The notes beneath the pieces were generated by a model. The model saw only the letters and a program-made list of their open reading frames with translations. It ran no database searches and had not been told where the DNA came from. From the NCBI GenBank assembly GCA_018335615.1, contig JAGXRS010000123.1:1-24358 (forward strand): 24,358 nt of DNA. The letters run 5' to 3'. Below, piece after piece: positions 22,019-24,358 of this stretch. Within the stretch, counting starts at the first letter, position 1. Every line of letters begins with the position of its first letter. Source of the stretch: Hydrogenophaga sp. Its GTDB lineage: Bacteria; Pseudomonadota; Gammaproteobacteria; Burkholderiales; Burkholderiaceae_C. A program made the translations under genes and the position numbers.

Positions 22019-23425
22019 TTACGCCACCTTTTTGGCCTTTTCGAAGGCTTCGTCGATCGTGCCGACCATGTAGAACGCCTGCTCAGGCAGGTGATCGCAT
22101 TCGCCGGCCGTGATCATCTTGAAACCACGGATGGTTTCGGACAGGGGCACGTACTTGCCGGGGGAGCCCGTGAACACTTCAGCAACGTGGAACGGCTGGC
22201 TCAGGAAACGCTGGATCTTGCGGGCGCGTGCCACGGCCAGCTTGTCTTCGGGAGCCAGTTCGTCCATGCCCAGAATGGCGATGATGTCGCGCAGTTCCTT
22301 GTAGCGCTGCAGGGTGTTCTGCACGGCGCGGGCGGTTTCGTAGTGTTCCTGGCCGACGACCAGCGGGTCCAGCTGGCGGCTGGTCGAGTCCAGCGGATCC
22401 ACGGCAGGGTAGATGCCCAGTGCGGCGATGTCACGCGACAGCACCACGGTGGAGTCCAGGTGGGCAAAGGTGGTGGCTGGCGACGGGTCGGTCAAGTCAT
22501 CCGCTGGCACGTACACGGCTTGGATGGAGGTGATCGAGCCGACCTTGGTGGAGGTGATGCGCTCCTGCAGGCGGCCCATTTCTTCGGCCAGCGTCGGCTG
22601 GTAGCCCACGGCGGAAGGCATGCGGCCCAGCAGAGCGGACACTTCGGTACCGGCCAGCGTGTAGCGGTAGATGTTGTCCACGAAGAACAGCACGTCACGG
22701 CCTTCGTCGCGGAACGACTCGGCGATGGTCAGACCGGTCAGGGCCACGCGCAGACGGTTGCCTGGGGGCTCGTTCATCTGGCCGTAGACCATGGCCACTT
22801 TCGACTCGGGCAGGTTCTCCAGGTTCACCACGCCAGAGTCGGCCATCTCGTGATAGAAGTCGTTGCCCTCACGGGTGCGCTCACCCACGCCGGCAAACAC
22901 GGACAGACCCGAGTGCGCCTTGGCGATGTTGTTGATGAGCTCCATCATGTTCACGGTCTTGCCCACGCCGGCACCACCGAACAGACCCACCTTGCCGCCT
23001 TTGGCAAAGGGGCAGACCAGGTCGATCACTTTGATGCCGGTTTCCAGCAGTTCTTGCGATGGCGACAGCTCGTCGTAAGCGGGCGCTTTGCGGTGGATGG
23101 GCGCGGTCAGGGTCTGGTCAACCGGACCACGCTCGTCGATGGGCGCACCCAGCACGTCCATGATGCGGCCCAGGGTGGCCTTGCCCACGGGCACGGTGAT
23201 GTTGGCGTGGGTGTTGGTCACGAACATGCCGCGGCGCAGGCCGTCGGAAGAGCCCAGCGCAATCGTGCGGACCACGCCATCACCCAGCTGCTGCTGGACT
23301 TCCAGCGTCAGGGCCGAGCCTTCCATTTTCAGCGCGTCATACACGCGCGGCATCTGGTTGCGCGGGAATTCCACGTCCACGACGGCGCCGATGCACTGAA
23401 CAATCTTGCCTTGTACTTGAGACAT
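22019..23425 (-). CDS. atpD: ATP synthase F1 subunit beta (catalytic)
   Basis: A 468-residue catalytic subunit with Walker A Gly-Gly-Ala-Gly-Val-Gly-Lys-Thr, the Gly-Glu-Arg-Thr-Arg-Glu-Gly-Asn segment carrying the catalytic Glu, and the C-terminal Glu-Leu-Ala-Pro-Glu-Asp loop (DELSEED region). Length is normal for bacterial AtpD. The ATG at 23425 has AAGGT upstream. It lies 36 bases after atpG and before atpC in the standard atp order. ATP synthesis takes place at its interface with alpha subunits on the cytoplasmic face of the membrane. Confidence 0.99.
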   Translation of the reverse strand: MSQVQGKIVQCIGAVVDVEFPRNQMPRVYDALKMEGSALTLEVQQQLGDGVVRTIALGSSDGLRRGMFVTNTHANITVPVGKATLGRIMDVLGAPIDERGPVDQTLTAPIHRKAPAYDELSPSQELLETGIKVIDLVCPFAKGGKVGLFGGAGVGKTVNMMELINNIAKAHSGLSVFAGVGERTREGNDFYHEMADSGVVNLENLPESKVAMVYGQMNEPPGNRLRVALTGLTIAESFRDEGRDVLFFVDNIYRYTLAGTEVSALLGRMPSAVGYQPTLAEEMGRLQERITSTKVGSITSIQAVYVPADDLTDPSPATTFAHLDSTVVLSRDIAALGIYPAVDPLDSTSRQLDPLVVGQEHYETARAVQNTLQRYKELRDIIAILGMDELAPEDKLAVARARKIQRFLSQPFHVAEVFTGSPGKYVPLSETIRGFKMITAGECDHLPEQAFYMVGTIDEAFEKAKKVA

Positions 23426-23461
23426 GATGGATACCTTTTAATTTCTCTGAATCTGTTGACG

Positions 23462-24328
23462 TCAAACCGCCGCGGCACCGGCCACGATTTCCGAAAGCTC
23501 TTTCGTGATCGCGGCTTGGCGGGTCTTGTTGTAGACCAGCTTGAGTTCGCCGATGACGCTGCCGGCGTTGTCGGTGGCGGCCTTCATGGCCACCATGCGG
23601 GCCGACTGTTCGGACGCCATGTTTTCCGCCACGGCCTGGTAGACCTGGGCCTCCACGTAACGCAATAGCAACTCGTCGATGACGGCGGGTGCGTCGGGCT
23701 CGTACACATAGTCCCAGTCGCGGCCACCAGCGCTGTCCTGCAGGGTGCCGGCATTCAGCGGCAACAACTGCTCGATCACCGCTTCCTGCTTCATCGTGTT
23801 GATGAACTTGGTGTAGCAGAGATAAACAGCGTTGACGCGGCCTTCCGTGTAGGCATCCAGCAGCGTCTTGACGGGGCCGATCAGGCGATCAAGATGCGGC
23901 GTATCGCCCAGACCGGTGACGCTGGACACCACCTTGGCGCTGATGCGGTTAAGAAAGCCCAGACCCTTGTTGCCAATGGCCACGGCCTGCGCGTCGATGC
24001 CCTGCACCTGCAGGTCTTTGAGCTGCGTGGTCACGGCGCGCAGCACGTTCGTGTTCAGACCACCGCACAGACCCTTGTCCGTGGTGACGACGACAAAACC
24101 GGCGGTCTTGGCGTCGTTGGTCTGCATGAACGGGTGCGTGTATTCCGGATTGGCACGGCTCAGGTTGCCCGTGATCTGGCGCACTTTCTCGGCGTAAGGG
24201 CGGGCCGCACGCATGCGGTCCTGCGCCTTGCGCATTTTGGAAGCGGCGACCATTTCCATGGCTTTGGTGATCTTCTTGGTGTTTTCCACCGACTTGATCT
24301 TGCCGCGAATTTCCTTGCCTGCTGCCAT
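23462..24328 (-). CDS. atpG: ATP synthase F1 subunit gamma
   Basis: A 288-residue central-shaft subunit with the conserved N-terminal Ile-Lys-Ser-Val-Glu-Asn-Thr-Lys-Lys-Ile-Thr-Lys-Ala-Met-Glu-Met-Val helix and the C-terminal Tyr-Asn-Lys-Thr-Arg-Gln-Ala-Ala-Ile-Thr-Lys-Glu-Leu helix. The central Asp-Lys-Gly-Leu-Cys-Gly-Gly-Leu-Asn motif is intact. The ATG at 24328 is preceded by AAGGAG. Upstream atpA lies beyond the window edge; the final 30 bases are its intergenic spacer. Confidence 0.99.
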   Translation of the reverse strand: MAAGKEIRGKIKSVENTKKITKAMEMVAASKMRKAQDRMRAARPYAEKVRQITGNLSRANPEYTHPFMQTNDAKTAGFVVVTTDKGLCGGLNTNVLRAVTTQLKDLQVQGIDAQAVAIGNKGLGFLNRISAKVVSSVTGLGDTPHLDRLIGPVKTLLDAYTEGRVNAVYLCYTKFINTMKQEAVIEQLLPLNAGTLQDSAGGRDWDYVYEPDAPAVIDELLLRYVEAQVYQAVAENMASEQSARMVAMKAATDNAGSVIGELKLVYNKTRQAAITKELSEIVAGAAAV

Positions 24329-24358
24329 TGCTGCTCCTTTATCGGGTCAATGGGCCGG

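Noticed and set aside
21938..23668. A 576-codon plus-strand open frame opposite atpD and atpG
   Set aside because: It is the antisense shadow of the strongly supported atpD gene; its His/Gly/Val-rich translation resembles no family and it crosses the atpD-atpG boundary.
1..24358. Mobile elements, CRISPR arrays, tRNA or rRNA genes
   Set aside because: I saw no transposase or integrase motif, no regularly spaced repeats and no tRNA or rRNA signature sequence on reading the window.

Overview
The window is GC-rich DNA from a betaproteobacterium, most likely order Burkholderiales and probably family Comamonadaceae. This rests on the atpG-atpD-atpC protein sequences and the overall coding style. 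It is chromosomal: the right end is the 3' half of the F-type ATP synthase operon and the left end is a pair of TPM-domain genes. I saw no IS element, tRNA, rRNA, CRISPR array or phage gene.

Layout, left to right: (1) 1-583, plus strand, the tail of one TPM-domain gene and a complete second one. (2) 644-7154, minus strand, a BcsE-like protein, then, after a short hairpin terminator, a TPR/beta-barrel outer-membrane porin, a complete family 2 glycosyltransferase of the PgaC/NodC type, a one-helix small protein and a carbohydrate esterase 4 (CE4) deacetylase. (3) 7502-11223, minus strand, two more paralogous CE4 proteins, one with its metal site destroyed. (4) 11570-12865, the only plus-strand gene inside the locus, a secreted TPR protein fused to a dead trypsin-like fold. 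(5) 12930-14791, minus strand, a GH18-type glycosidase and a BcsQ ATPase. (6) 14911-21300, minus strand, bcsD, a proline-rich Bcs accessory gene, a second bcsQ, a bcsA-like gene and bcsB, mostly joined by 4-base start/stop overlaps. (7) 21480-24328, minus strand, atpC, atpD, atpG, separated from bcsD by the atp terminator and a duplicated promoter-like segment.

The roughly 20 kb between the TPM genes and the atp operon looks like one envelope polysaccharide system. It carries a Bcs (cellulose synthase) scaffold: BcsB, BcsD, two BcsQ, BcsE-like, a proline-rich BcsP/BcsO-like protein and a possible BcsF analogue. However, the BcsA homologue has lost the TED catalytic base and the QxxRW motif, and no BcsC or GH8 cellulase BcsZ is present. 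The intact synthase is instead a PgaC/NodC-like GT2, the porin resembles a short PgaA, and the accessory enzymes are N-deacetylase-type CE4 proteins and a GH18 (GlcNAc-polymer) hydrolase. My inference is a hybrid machine in which a catalytically dead BcsA-BcsB-BcsQ-BcsD complex, together with a c-di-GMP-sensing BcsE-like protein, organises or regulates secretion of a partly deacetylated amino-sugar polymer made by the separate GT2. Three intergenic regions of this locus share an AT-rich motif centred on TAGTAT, which suggests common control.
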